NCBI GenBank assembly: GCA_902609285.1 | Contig: CACLRL010000007.1 | Location: 1-57,151 of the forward strand | From: an uncultured Candidatus Actinomarina sp. | GTDB taxonomy: Bacteria > Actinomycetota > Acidimicrobiia > Actinomarinales > Actinomarinaceae | Length of the DNA stretch: 57,151 nt | Direction of reading: 5' to 3' | Part shown: piece after piece, positions 49,338 through 57,151 of the stretch | How the letters are laid out: the number at the start of each line of letters is the position of its first letter | Numbering within the stretch: position 1 is the first letter of the stretch | The notes under the pieces: model-generated | What the model was told of the DNA's origin: nothing | What the model saw: the letters and a program-made list of their open reading frames with translations, nothing else | Databases searched by the model: none | Translations under genes and position numbers: made by a program

Positions 49338-50062
49338 TCTTTCTTTAAATACAAATTAAAACTAACAATTAAAAGAAATATTGCAAAAACAGAATTTAAA
49401 ACATTCTGTGGCAATAAGAAGGCTGCATTGCCACCAATTATTGAACCAATAATTCCAAACAACCCAATATACGTTCCCTGCTTAATAAGTTCAGGATTTC
49501 CCTTAAGTTTGGTAATTGCCGCTGTCATAGCTGTTGGGATAGTTGCTATTAGAGAAAAACCTTGTGCAACAATATTTTCTAAACCACCAAAAATTATTAA
49601 TAGAGGAATTCTTACAATTCCTCCCCCAATTCCTAAAAGTCCTGACAAAATTCCCGTAACTATTCCAATAATTATGTAAAAGAAAGGATTTTCATTAAAA
49701 GAGCTTTCAAAATTTCCATTTAAAAACATTCGAATTGAAACAATTACAAGAAGTACTGAAAATATTTTTTCTAATGATTTTGTTTTAATCATTGCAGTTA
49801 ATTTACTACCAATATAACCACCCACTATTCCACCAACTATGAGATATAAAATATTTAAAGTTAGAGTTATTCCATTTATGATATAAGTAAATCCGCTAGC
49901 TGATGCAACAAAGATTATTGCCATTGAGGAAATGCCAGTATTTACTTTAAAATTCTTGGTTGTCATATAAGTCAAGAGTGGTACAAAGATTACACCTCCA
50001 CCAACACCTAAGAGACCAGACAGGAGACCTCCAATTAATCCAATTGTGAATAATTTGAACAA
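49334..50062 (-). CDS. TauE/SafE family sulfite exporter-like permease
   Basis: GLIGGLLSGLLGVGGGVIFVPLL and GIVTGILSGLLGIGGGIVRIPLL repeats. Confidence 0.95.
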   Translation of the reverse strand: MFKLFTIGLIGGLLSGLLGVGGGVIFVPLLTYMTTKNFKVNTGISSMAIIFVASASGFTYIINGITLTLNILYLIVGGIVGGYIGSKLTAMIKTKSLEKIFSVLLVIVSIRMFLNGNFESSFNENPFFYIIIGIVTGILSGLLGIGGGIVRIPLLIIFGGLENIVAQGFSLIATIPTAMTAAITKLKGNPELIKQGTYIGLFGIIGSIIGGNAAFLLPQNVLNSVFAIFLLIVSFNLYLKKD

Positions 50063-50065
50063 TTG

Positions 50066-51046
50066 TTATTTCTTTAATCTAGGTAATAGCTCTTTGCCAA
50101 GAAGTTCTATAGTTTTAGGTTGATCTATAGAAGAAATTTGTATAGTGACAATTTCAGACTCAAAATCGTCGACTAGTGGTTTATAGATATCTATAAGTTC
50201 TTCTATATTTCCAGCTCTTGAGAACTTAGACATTATCTCCTCACGTCCCAAAGAGTCTGCAGTTTCTCTTAATACCATAGGATCTAGTTCTTGTAATCTA
50301 TTTGGAGCTCTTAAGCCTCTCCATGACTTCAATGATTCCCAAGCATCCTCATCGTTATCTGCAAACATTGTCCATCTGTAGGTATGAACTCTTAAGTTAG
50401 TTTTTCCTAATTCCTCTGACTTTTGTTTTGATGGATTTATTACTTTTTCATAAGCATCTTCAGGATTTTTAACACTAATCATTAATCCATCTGCATACTC
50501 AGCTGCAAGAGTTGCAGATTTAGGTCCACCTGCTGCTAACCAAATAGGTACTTCTTTCAAAGGCGGAGTGTATAATTTTGCAGAATTTGTACTGTAGTAT
50601 TCACCCTCAAAGGTTAATTTTTCACCAGATAGAAGCCTTCTTATGATGGTAAGAGCTTCTTTCATACGATTTGCTCTTTCCTCATATCTTGGAAATTCAT
50701 AACCCAAAGGACCTTCATTGATATTTTCACCTGTACCAACTCCTAAATGGAAAGTTGATTTAGTAAATCTATCGATAGTTGCACATGCTTGAGCTATTAC
50801 TCCAGGATGAATTCTCCATAATGGTGTTGTAACTCCAGTACCTAGATCCATATTTTTTAACTCTCGAGCTAGTGCTCCCAAGGTTGACCATGTGAAATTT
50901 GAAGCTGAATGGTCATCAACCCAAGGATGAAAATGTTCAGAAATCGTAACCATGTCAAAGCCGGCTTTTCTTGCTAATTGTGCATGTTCTAACAATTCTT
51001 CAGGTTGCCATTGTTCTGAACCTAAAAAGTAGGAAAACTTAGTCAT
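50066..51046 (-). CDS. LLM-class F420-dependent oxidoreductase (FGD-like)
   Basis: FSYFLGSEQWQPEELLEHAQLARKAGFDMVTISEHFHPW; TFHLGVGTGENINEGPLG; PIWLAAGGPKSATLAAEYADGLM. Confidence 0.92.
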   Translation of the reverse strand: MTKFSYFLGSEQWQPEELLEHAQLARKAGFDMVTISEHFHPWVDDHSASNFTWSTLGALARELKNMDLGTGVTTPLWRIHPGVIAQACATIDRFTKSTFHLGVGTGENINEGPLGYEFPRYEERANRMKEALTIIRRLLSGEKLTFEGEYYSTNSAKLYTPPLKEVPIWLAAGGPKSATLAAEYADGLMISVKNPEDAYEKVINPSKQKSEELGKTNLRVHTYRWTMFADNDEDAWESLKSWRGLRAPNRLQELDPMVLRETADSLGREEIMSKFSRAGNIEELIDIYKPLVDDFESEIVTIQISSIDQPKTIELLGKELLPRLKK

Positions 51047-51078
51047 CTAAGTAGGTTAATCTTATTTATTTTTTAGGT

Positions 51079-51102
51079 GGGTGCCTCATTGAAGAGACAC
51101 CC
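51079..51102 (-). terminator. Hairpin just downstream of rnpB; candidate terminator or 3'-processing stem
   Basis: Minus strand GGGTGTCTC-TTCAAT-GAGGCACCC, a 9-bp stem with one G-U pair. A T-tract is absent on the minus-strand 3' side (ACCTAAAAAATAAAT). Confidence 0.5.
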
Positions 51103-51110
51103 AAGTTTTT

Positions 51111-51435
51111 GAAGCTATAAGCCGGATTCTGTTTACACAAAATGTGTAAGATAATCATCCATCTTGTATATTTGTTACCAAATATATCTAGCTACCTACC
51201 CACAATTTTTAGCTGAGCAAGCTAATTGCTTTTTGGTATTGCTCCGAGAGGGGTTTACAAGCTAATTTAATCTCTTAAATCACTGGTAGTCTCTTACACT
51301 ACCGTTTCACCCTTACCTACAAAGTAGGCGGTTTATTTTCTGTTGCACTTTCCGTCAATTTCTTGCCTGGGAGTTACCCAGCTCTCTGCTCTATGGAGTC
51401 CGGACTTTCCTCGATAAATCGCGATTATCCACTTC
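51111..51435 (-). ncRNA. rnpB: RNase P RNA
   Basis: Reverse complement has GAGGAAAGTCCGGACTCCATAGAGCAG, GTGCAACAGAAAATAAACCGCC, GGTAAGGGTGAAACGGTAG, AAACCCCTCTCGGAGCAATACCAAA, ACAGAATCCGGCTTATAG. End coordinates approximate. Confidence 0.96.
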
Positions 51436-51465
51436 ACAAATTAACGATAGTATAAAAATGAATTC

Positions 51466-51963
51466 TTATGGATAATTATTTATTATTTCCTCGATATTTG
51501 ATAGGTTTAAGGGGCCTATGTATTTTTTGACTATCTCCCCATTTACGACAATATGAGTTTCAGGAACGCCAAAGACTCCAGATTCGATAGCTAATTTACT
51601 ACTCTCATCAACTGCATAAATGATTTCTCCATATCCATAATTGTTAAGAAATTCAATTGAGTTTTGAATATTATCCTGAAAACTTACCATTATTACACTG
51701 TCTTTTAAATTATTTGTCTCTGCAAGTGTTATCAGGAGGTCATGTTCCTCAATGCACTCTAGACACCAAGAGGCCCAATAATTTATGATTATGAAAGTAT
51801 CATCAACTTTTATAGATTCTTCATTTATTAAGGAGACTAAATTAAAATTGCTAATTCTAATATTATTTGAAGTTGAGTTATTATCAACAGTTGTACAAAA
51901 TTGTAAAAATATTAATAAAAAAAGAATAGGTAATTTATTTTTCATAATTTTCAAGTATCTCAA
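51466..51963 (-). CDS. ccmG: CcmG/TlpA-like thiol-disulfide oxidoreductase
   Basis: IINYWASWCLECIEEHDLL CxxC motif; GVFGVPETHIVVNGEIVKKYIGPL. Confidence 0.87.
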   Translation of the reverse strand: MRYLKIMKNKLPILFLLIFLQFCTTVDNNSTSNNIRISNFNLVSLINEESIKVDDTFIIINYWASWCLECIEEHDLLITLAETNNLKDSVIMVSFQDNIQNSIEFLNNYGYGEIIYAVDESSKLAIESGVFGVPETHIVVNGEIVKKYIGPLNLSNIEEIINNYP

Positions 51964-52465
51964 CTATAAAATTTCTATCTTCTTTACTCAGTTTATTTGA
52001 GCGAATAACAGAATTAAGAATTTCTAAACCTTCATTTCGTTTTGCAGGATCTTGGATGTAAATAATTCCAAGATATGATTTAGCAACCAGAGAATCAGAA
52101 TTTATTCTTAATGATTCATTTAAATATGTAGTTGCGACATCCAAATTATTTGATTCATAAACCATCCACCCAATTTGAGCTAATGCAAAACTCTTTAATT
52201 CATTATCAGCATTATTTTCAGCGATATACATGTAATGAGGTAGGGCCTGTGAGTAATCTAAATCATCAAAGTATCTGTTCGCTAGAGCCATTCTCATTGG
52301 GTGAATATCGGGATTTTGTTCTATAACTGACTCCATTTCTTCATTTGTAACATTTGCTAAATTAGTATTGAATTCATCATTAATTTCTGAATTATTTTGA
52401 AGATTAATGAATAGTACAGTCGCAAATATTAAAAAAGAAAATGAAGAAATAATCCATTTAGTCAT
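51935..52465 (-). CDS. ccmI: CcmI-like TPR protein
   Basis: N-terminal TM then TPR repeats (PDIHPMRMALANRYFDDLDYSQALPHYMYIAE..., SDSLVAKSYLGIIYIQ); between ccmH and ccmG; start re-set to MTKWII. Confidence 0.72.
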   Translation of the reverse strand: MTKWIISSFSFLIFATVLFINLQNNSEINDEFNTNLANVTNEEMESVIEQNPDIHPMRMALANRYFDDLDYSQALPHYMYIAENNADNELKSFALAQIGWMVYESNNLDVATTYLNESLRINSDSLVAKSYLGIIYIQDPAKRNEGLEILNSVIRSNKLSKEDRNFIVEILENYEK

Positions 52466-52814
52466 TACGTACCTTTTTATAAAAAACATAAGCAAAAAGT
52501 GCACCAAGGAATATAGGAATTAATAATAAAAAAGGGTTTGTATCATGTGGATTAGTATTTATTCTTTCACCAAACCGAAGAGTCCAATAGTTCATAATTT
52601 GTTCATCACTAAGACCATTAGCTATTTGTTCTTTTAAAACACCTCTCATATCATCTGCATACTCAGAAGGGGAATCAAAAAGAGTCTCACCTTGACATAC
52701 AGGGCATAATAAACTCTTACTCAACTTTTCGTATCGTGAATCATTATCCTCGTAAACAATAGAAGGGAGTCCTAAAAGAAATAGTAATAAAAATAAAGAA
52801 ACGTATTTTTTCAT
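52458..52814 (-). CDS. ccmH: CcmH cytochrome c maturation protein
   Basis: Signal peptide; LLCPVCQGETLFDSPSEYADDMRGVLKEQIANGLSDEQIMNYWTLRFGERI; C-terminal TM. Confidence 0.93.
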   Translation of the reverse strand: MKKYVSLFLLLFLLGLPSIVYEDNDSRYEKLSKSLLCPVCQGETLFDSPSEYADDMRGVLKEQIANGLSDEQIMNYWTLRFGERINTNPHDTNPFLLLIPIFLGALFAYVFYKKVRND

Positions 52815-54694
52815 TTTCTAATCCTCGTAAGAAACGATGCTGAGCTGATACCTAAACCAAGCCATAATATGAATATTCCATAATTTTCTCTAAATATTAG
52901 TTTATATTTATCTTCATCTATCACTTTGATGGTTACGTATGTGTCGCTCTCTATATTTCTAAATACGGCAGGTGAACTTATTGCTTGCTGTGATGAATTT
53001 TTAAAAATATTTAATGAAGCATATTTTTCTTTATTATTAAATTTTATAGGAAGATTTATTACATTTTTTTCACTTTTTATCTCTTCAAAAGGGGAGAGAA
53101 TTAAAAATTCTTTATCACCAAAATTAACTTCATCTCCAGCAGATATAATTATTTCATTTGAATAACTTTGAGTAACATTCATTATTAATCCAACAGCAAA
53201 AATTCCAACACCTAGATGGGAAATTTGTCCAGTCCAATATTTGCCTTGTAGTTTAGTTTTTTTAAATCTTATTAATATATTTTTAGAGATAACAATTATC
53301 AACAATATTGATCCAAATATTGTGATTATAAATTTGTAAGAAGCATTGAAATAAACCGTAAAAATTATTGAGAGAATAAGAGATAAATTAATCTGATTTT
53401 GATTTTGGCCTAACCAATCTTTTAAATTCAAATTTACTTTTGATACTCTTGTAGAAAATACCATTAAGTAAATAAGAATCAAAAGTAATGGCCCAACTAA
53501 TATATCGTAAAAAGATCTTCCCATGGTAAGTTGTTTACTAAAAAAAGATTCATAAAAAATTGGGTATGTAGTCCCAATTAAGACTATTAATGCTGATGCA
53601 GATAAAACAATATTATTTGCGACAAAGAAACCAGATCTTCCAAAAAGATGTTCTACCTTTTTTGAGCTTTTAAAATAATTGACATTTTTTATGCCAATAT
53701 AAACAAACAAACCTGTAAACATTACTAATCCAATAAGTAAATAAGTGCCTATGTTTCCGTTTGAAAATGCATGTACTGAGATTAATACACCTGATCTGGT
53801 AATAAATGTTCCAAAAATTACTGATAGAAACATAAGGCATGAAAGTACATAATTCCAGTTGATAAGTGTTTGTTCTTTGATTTGTGTTTTAGAAGAGTGC
53901 AAAAAAGCAGTTGCTAATAACCATGGAATGAAAGAAACATTTTCTACTGGATCCCACGCCCAGTACCCACCCCATCCGAGAACTTCATAAGACCACGCAG
54001 CTCCTAATGTAATACCTGCTGTTAAAAAGAGCCAGGGAAAATAAGTAGCTTTTTCAGCGACTTTAATCCAGTTTTCATCTTTATAATTATTAAATAACTC
54101 ACTTGTTGAAATCACAAATGGAAGCACTAAACCAATATAACCAAGATAAAGTATTGGAGGATGAATTGCCATTAAAGGATGATTTTGAAGAAGAGGATTT
54201 GGACCCCTTCCAGTATCTGATATCACTAAATCTTGAAATGGTAATAAGGTGAAATCTTGACACCCTATTGATGCCAATTGAACACATCCCGCAAAAGGTG
54301 ATGAACTAAAAATTGTAAAACCATTAAAAAATAAAATAATTAATGCAAAGATTTTTATATCGTAAATTTCAGTAGTTGATTTATAAAATTTAATATATAA
54401 ATAGAAATAAATACTTAATACAAAATTCCACAACAGAATAGAGCCATCTAGAGAACCCCACAGTGAAGCAAATTTATATATTGGAGGAGTTGTAGCAGCA
54501 GAGTGATTTGCAACATAATAAATCGAAAAATCATCTAAAAATAGTCCTATCTCAAGTAAGCAAAACAACATGAAGTGTATTAATAAATTTATTCTTACAA
54601 GAGACTGAAAAATTTTTTTATTATTGGAAAAAAATAAAATAATTAAATTTAAAGATCCTACCCAAGTTAGTAAAATTCCAATCGATGATATCAT
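52811..54694 (-). CDS. ccmF: CcmF heme lyase subunit
   Basis: LWGSLDGSILLWNF, NHPLMAIHPPILYLGYIG, WGGYWAWDPVENVSFIPWLLATAFLHS. Confidence 0.95.
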   Translation of the reverse strand: MISSIGILLTWVGSLNLIILFFSNNKKIFQSLVRINLLIHFMLFCLLEIGLFLDDFSIYYVANHSAATTPPIYKFASLWGSLDGSILLWNFVLSIYFYLYIKFYKSTTEIYDIKIFALIILFFNGFTIFSSSPFAGCVQLASIGCQDFTLLPFQDLVISDTGRGPNPLLQNHPLMAIHPPILYLGYIGLVLPFVISTSELFNNYKDENWIKVAEKATYFPWLFLTAGITLGAAWSYEVLGWGGYWAWDPVENVSFIPWLLATAFLHSSKTQIKEQTLINWNYVLSCLMFLSVIFGTFITRSGVLISVHAFSNGNIGTYLLIGLVMFTGLFVYIGIKNVNYFKSSKKVEHLFGRSGFFVANNIVLSASALIVLIGTTYPIFYESFFSKQLTMGRSFYDILVGPLLLILIYLMVFSTRVSKVNLNLKDWLGQNQNQINLSLILSIIFTVYFNASYKFIITIFGSILLIIVISKNILIRFKKTKLQGKYWTGQISHLGVGIFAVGLIMNVTQSYSNEIIISAGDEVNFGDKEFLILSPFEEIKSEKNVINLPIKFNNKEKYASLNIFKNSSQQAISSPAVFRNIESDTYVTIKVIDEDKYKLIFRENYGIFILWLGLGISSASFLTRIRK

Positions 54695-55095
54695 TCTGAA
54701 TAATTTTCTACGTCATACACTTCTCCATCCTCAGATATATACTCATTGTCATGTTTCACAAGCATGTCGTCGGAGTAAAAGATATCATCACTAAAATAAC
54801 CATCTAGTATTACACCCATCTCATCTTGAAATAGTTCAGGGATGAATCCATCAAAACTAATTTTCATAGTCACATTTCCATCGGTAATTAAAAATTCTGT
54901 TGCACCAAGTTCACCTTTTTTTACAGAATCAGATACAACAAATCCACCAAGCTTAATTCTTTCATCAGATGTAGATGATAAATAGTTAGCTTCTGTTGTC
55001 GTGTAGTAGTAGATAGTGTTGGTTGAGGCAATTCTAATACTTGCAAACATAATTATAAAAATCCCAACAAAGATGAGAAATAAATTTTTTTTCAC
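54691..55095 (-). CDS. ccmE: CcmE heme chaperone
   Basis: N-terminal TM, RIKLGGFV core, VILDGYFSDD, DMLVKHDNEY with HxxxY heme-binding motif. Confidence 0.92.
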   Translation of the reverse strand: MKKNLFLIFVGIFIIMFASIRIASTNTIYYYTTTEANYLSSTSDERIKLGGFVVSDSVKKGELGATEFLITDGNVTMKISFDGFIPELFQDEMGVILDGYFSDDIFYSDDMLVKHDNEYISEDGEVYDVENYSE

Positions 55096-55102
55096 TTTTT
55101 AT

Positions 55103-55771
55103 CTAGATTTTAGCCCTTGATTTTGGATTTAGATAATCATCCCATATTTGATCAGAATTAATTCTAAATTTCTTAGCAAGGAATACATGCACGAGTGTTA
55201 CAAGCAAAACACTTATTAGAAGCGTAGTTAGTATGTCTGGAGACATAGGAGCATCACCAGTAGAAACTGTTTCCTGACTTAAAATAGAAGCTTGTTGATG
55301 GACTGATCTCCACCAGATAACACTAAAATGTAATATTGGTATTTGAATAACACCAAATATCCCAATAAATGATGAATTTTTTGCTGTCTTGGATAAGTCA
55401 TCACTGAATCTTCTAGAAGCTAAATATCCAAGATAAACTAGCAACAATATTGCTGTTAAGTTAAGTCTTGCGTCACCCCAAACCCACCATGTTCCCCATG
55501 TAAACTTTCCCCATACAGATCCAGCAATAAGTGTTGAAGCAGTGAATAATACACCTGATTTTGCATTTGCTTCAGCTCTTGAATCATACTTTGGGTTTTT
55601 TTTAATTAAATATAACAATGAATATATAAATGTCAGTGTGTATGCAAGATAAGCTATCCAAACAGTTGGTACATGAACATAAAGGAGTTTAGAAGAGGGC
55701 CCTTGAACTGTATCATATGGTCCAAAAGCACTTACTAATATCCAAACTGCAAGCGGTCCATATAACATCAT
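55103..55771 (-). CDS. ccmC: CcmC heme exporter
   Basis: LYVHVPTVWIAYLAY; WGKFTWGTWWVWGDARLNLTAILLLVYLGYLA; HFSVIWWRSVHQ. Confidence 0.94.
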   Translation of the reverse strand: MMLYGPLAVWILVSAFGPYDTVQGPSSKLLYVHVPTVWIAYLAYTLTFIYSLLYLIKKNPKYDSRAEANAKSGVLFTASTLIAGSVWGKFTWGTWWVWGDARLNLTAILLLVYLGYLASRRFSDDLSKTAKNSSFIGIFGVIQIPILHFSVIWWRSVHQQASILSQETVSTGDAPMSPDILTTLLISVLLVTLVHVFLAKKFRINSDQIWDDYLNPKSRAKI

Positions 55772-56410
55772 TTAATTTGTCCTTTCAAGGTAAAAATTTG
55801 CAATAGCAAAAATAAAAACTGTAATTCCTAAATACATCAATAAGTAAATATTAGCTATATCCTGTCCTAAACCTAACCACAGTGGACCTATAAAGAATGA
55901 TAAAGCTAGGTACATTGGAGTAATGAGAATGAATTGAACAAATCTGTTGTTAAAGCTGGTAAATATCTGAAAAATTATATTTATCATGCTTGCATTAATA
56001 GCAAAAAATATAATTGAAAATAAAAAGTAAACTGTCGATACATTAACACTCGAATTGGTAAATGCAGAATACAAAATATTTAAAATAATAATTTGAGGAA
56101 GAAAAATTATAAATTCCGAAACAACTTTACTATTAAAAAACTCTATTTTTTTGTAATTTCCAAAATTTAACTCTCTAATTAATCGTTCCAGAATAATTGG
56201 CTTTCTGATTGCAAAAAGAGTTGAAAATATTATCAGAAATAATAAATGAGATACAATAAATAAATCTTCATCAACTGCAAATCTATTTTCAATCAAAATT
56301 GGAAAAATAATTATCAGAACGGTCATAGTTGGAGTAATTAAAAAAAGCGAAGAACTATTTTGAAATTCAACTAATAATTCTTTCTTTATTATGTGCTTAT
56401 TCACGTTCAT
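55772..56410 (-). CDS. ccmB: CcmB ABC exporter permease
   Basis: Six hydrophobic segments; ELLVEFQNSSSLFLITPTMTVLIIIFPI; RKPIILERLIRELNFGNYKKIEFFNSK; position between ccmA and ccmC. Confidence 0.85.
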   Translation of the reverse strand: MNVNKHIIKKELLVEFQNSSSLFLITPTMTVLIIIFPILIENRFAVDEDLFIVSHLLFLIIFSTLFAIRKPIILERLIRELNFGNYKKIEFFNSKVVSEFIIFLPQIIILNILYSAFTNSSVNVSTVYFLFSIIFFAINASMINIIFQIFTSFNNRFVQFILITPMYLALSFFIGPLWLGLGQDIANIYLLMYLGITVFIFAIANFYLERTN

Positions 56411-57038
56411 CTAAATCAATTACCTCAAAATTGATATCCTGAAAATCAATTAATTCTTGAGTAGATAAAATGTTGGATTTTTGATTTGTTGAACGTTTAT
56501 TAATTAATTTTTTTAATAAGTCAACTCCCTCAGAATCTAGGAAATTCAATGGTTCATCTATACATAAAACGTCTGGTTCATTTATTTCAATAATTGATAA
56601 TTCCGCCCTTCTAATCATTCCACTTGAAAAGTTTTTCACTTTTTCATCTAAATATATTTCAGGTAAATAATTTTTTGAAATTGCTATTTTTTCATCTATT
56701 GATATTTCTGACTTTGTTGTGAAATATTTGATATTTTCTAAAAATGTTAACTCTAATATTAAAGTTGCATATGGTGAGATTTGATCGATGTTACTTTTTG
56801 TTCTTATTACCTCTGAATTAAAATCTGTACCATCAAAATTTAACGATATGAAATTAATTAATGTAGATTTGCCGGCACCATTTCTTCCTATTATCTGGTA
56901 GTTATTTTCTTCACTAAATTCAAGATTCAGATTGCTAAGAACTACTTGATTTGAATAACCTAGAGTTAAATTTGTTGATTTAAAAAATATTTCTGACACA
57001 ACTTTATTGTATTGAAGATAGTTTTTTATAAATTTCAA
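56397..57038 (-). CDS. ccmA: CcmA ABC ATPase (real start may be an internal GTG/ATG)
   Basis: Walker A GRNGAGKSTLIN, signature FSSGMIRRAELS, Walker B VLCIDEPLNFLD. Confidence 0.88.
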   Translation of the reverse strand: MKFIKNYLQYNKVVSEIFFKSTNLTLGYSNQVVLSNLNLEFSEENNYQIIGRNGAGKSTLINFISLNFDGTDFNSEVIRTKSNIDQISPYATLILELTFLENIKYFTTKSEISIDEKIAISKNYLPEIYLDEKVKNFSSGMIRRAELSIIEINEPDVLCIDEPLNFLDSEGVDLLKKLINKRSTNQKSNILSTQELIDFQDINFEVIDLDERE

Positions 57039-57151
57039 AAGTTGTTATTACGTCATCTTTTGCAGAGTGAGTAGGAATTGAGACATTAAAATATTCAGCA
57101 ATTGTGATTAATTTATGGTTTTTTATTTTATCGCTCAATTTAGCCCTACTA
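57004..57151 (-). CDS. C-terminus of a DnaQ-like 3'-5' exonuclease, truncated by window end
   Basis: Minus-strand translation SRAKLSDKIKNHKLITIAEYFNVSIPTHSAKDDVITTFEIYKKLSSIQ*; the H-x4-D pattern matches the exonuclease III motif of DnaQ-type domains. Confidence 0.7.
   Translation of the reverse strand, partial: SRAKLSDKIKNHKLITIAEYFNVSIPTHSAKDDVITTFEIYKKLSSIQ

Noticed and set aside
1-57151. CRISPR arrays, toxin-antitoxin modules, phage-defence systems, prophage genes
   Set aside because: No regularly spaced repeats and no recognisable defence, phage or transposase proteins among the ORFs read.

Overview
This is an AT-rich, very compact bacterial chromosome segment. Synteny suggests a streamlined actinobacterial (Acidimicrobiia / Candidatus Actinomarina-like) genome: NIF3 / zinc-ribbon protein / RNase H near rnpB, single-chain GlyRS next to dnaG, and an F420-type LLM oxidoreductase. 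The lineage is an inference and was not tested. There are four blocks. (1) 1-11165: housekeeping genes (holA-like 3' end, rpsT, lepA, rsmE, HIT, phoH, 7TM-HD phosphohydrolase, ybeY, uppS, glyS, dnaG, tRNA-Asn, SCP2-domain protein, tRNA-CAT). (2) About 11168-40708: a roughly 29.5 kb envelope-polysaccharide island starting directly after the tRNA-CAT. It holds three Wzy/WaaL-type polymerase/ligase-like proteins, a Wzx flippase, two initiating phosphoglycosyltransferases, an LCP ligase, six or more glycosyltransferases, UDP-GlcA/Xyl/GalA-type and FucNAc/ManNAcA-type nucleotide-sugar genes, an AsnB-type amidotransferase and a heparinase II/III-family protein. (3) 40.7-51.4 kb: ppc, a secreted M15 peptidase, an MMPL/RND transporter, NIF3, zinc-ribbon protein, RNase H, TauE, an LLM oxidoreductase and the RNase P RNA. 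(4) 51.4-57.0 kb: a System I cytochrome c maturation operon (ccmABCEFHIG, no visible ccmD) and the 3' end of a DnaQ-like exonuclease. The strongest unusual signals are: a ~290-aa beta-rich, possibly LamG/ConA-like insert in the catalytic periplasmic loop of one O-antigen polymerase that its in-window paralog lacks; 3'-end overlap in all 8 convergent gene pairs; a secreted M15 peptidase with a MacB/FtsX-like N-terminal region; a polymerase gene with no canonical start codon; and nested inverted repeats in a divergent promoter. I found no CRISPR array, transposase or integrase.
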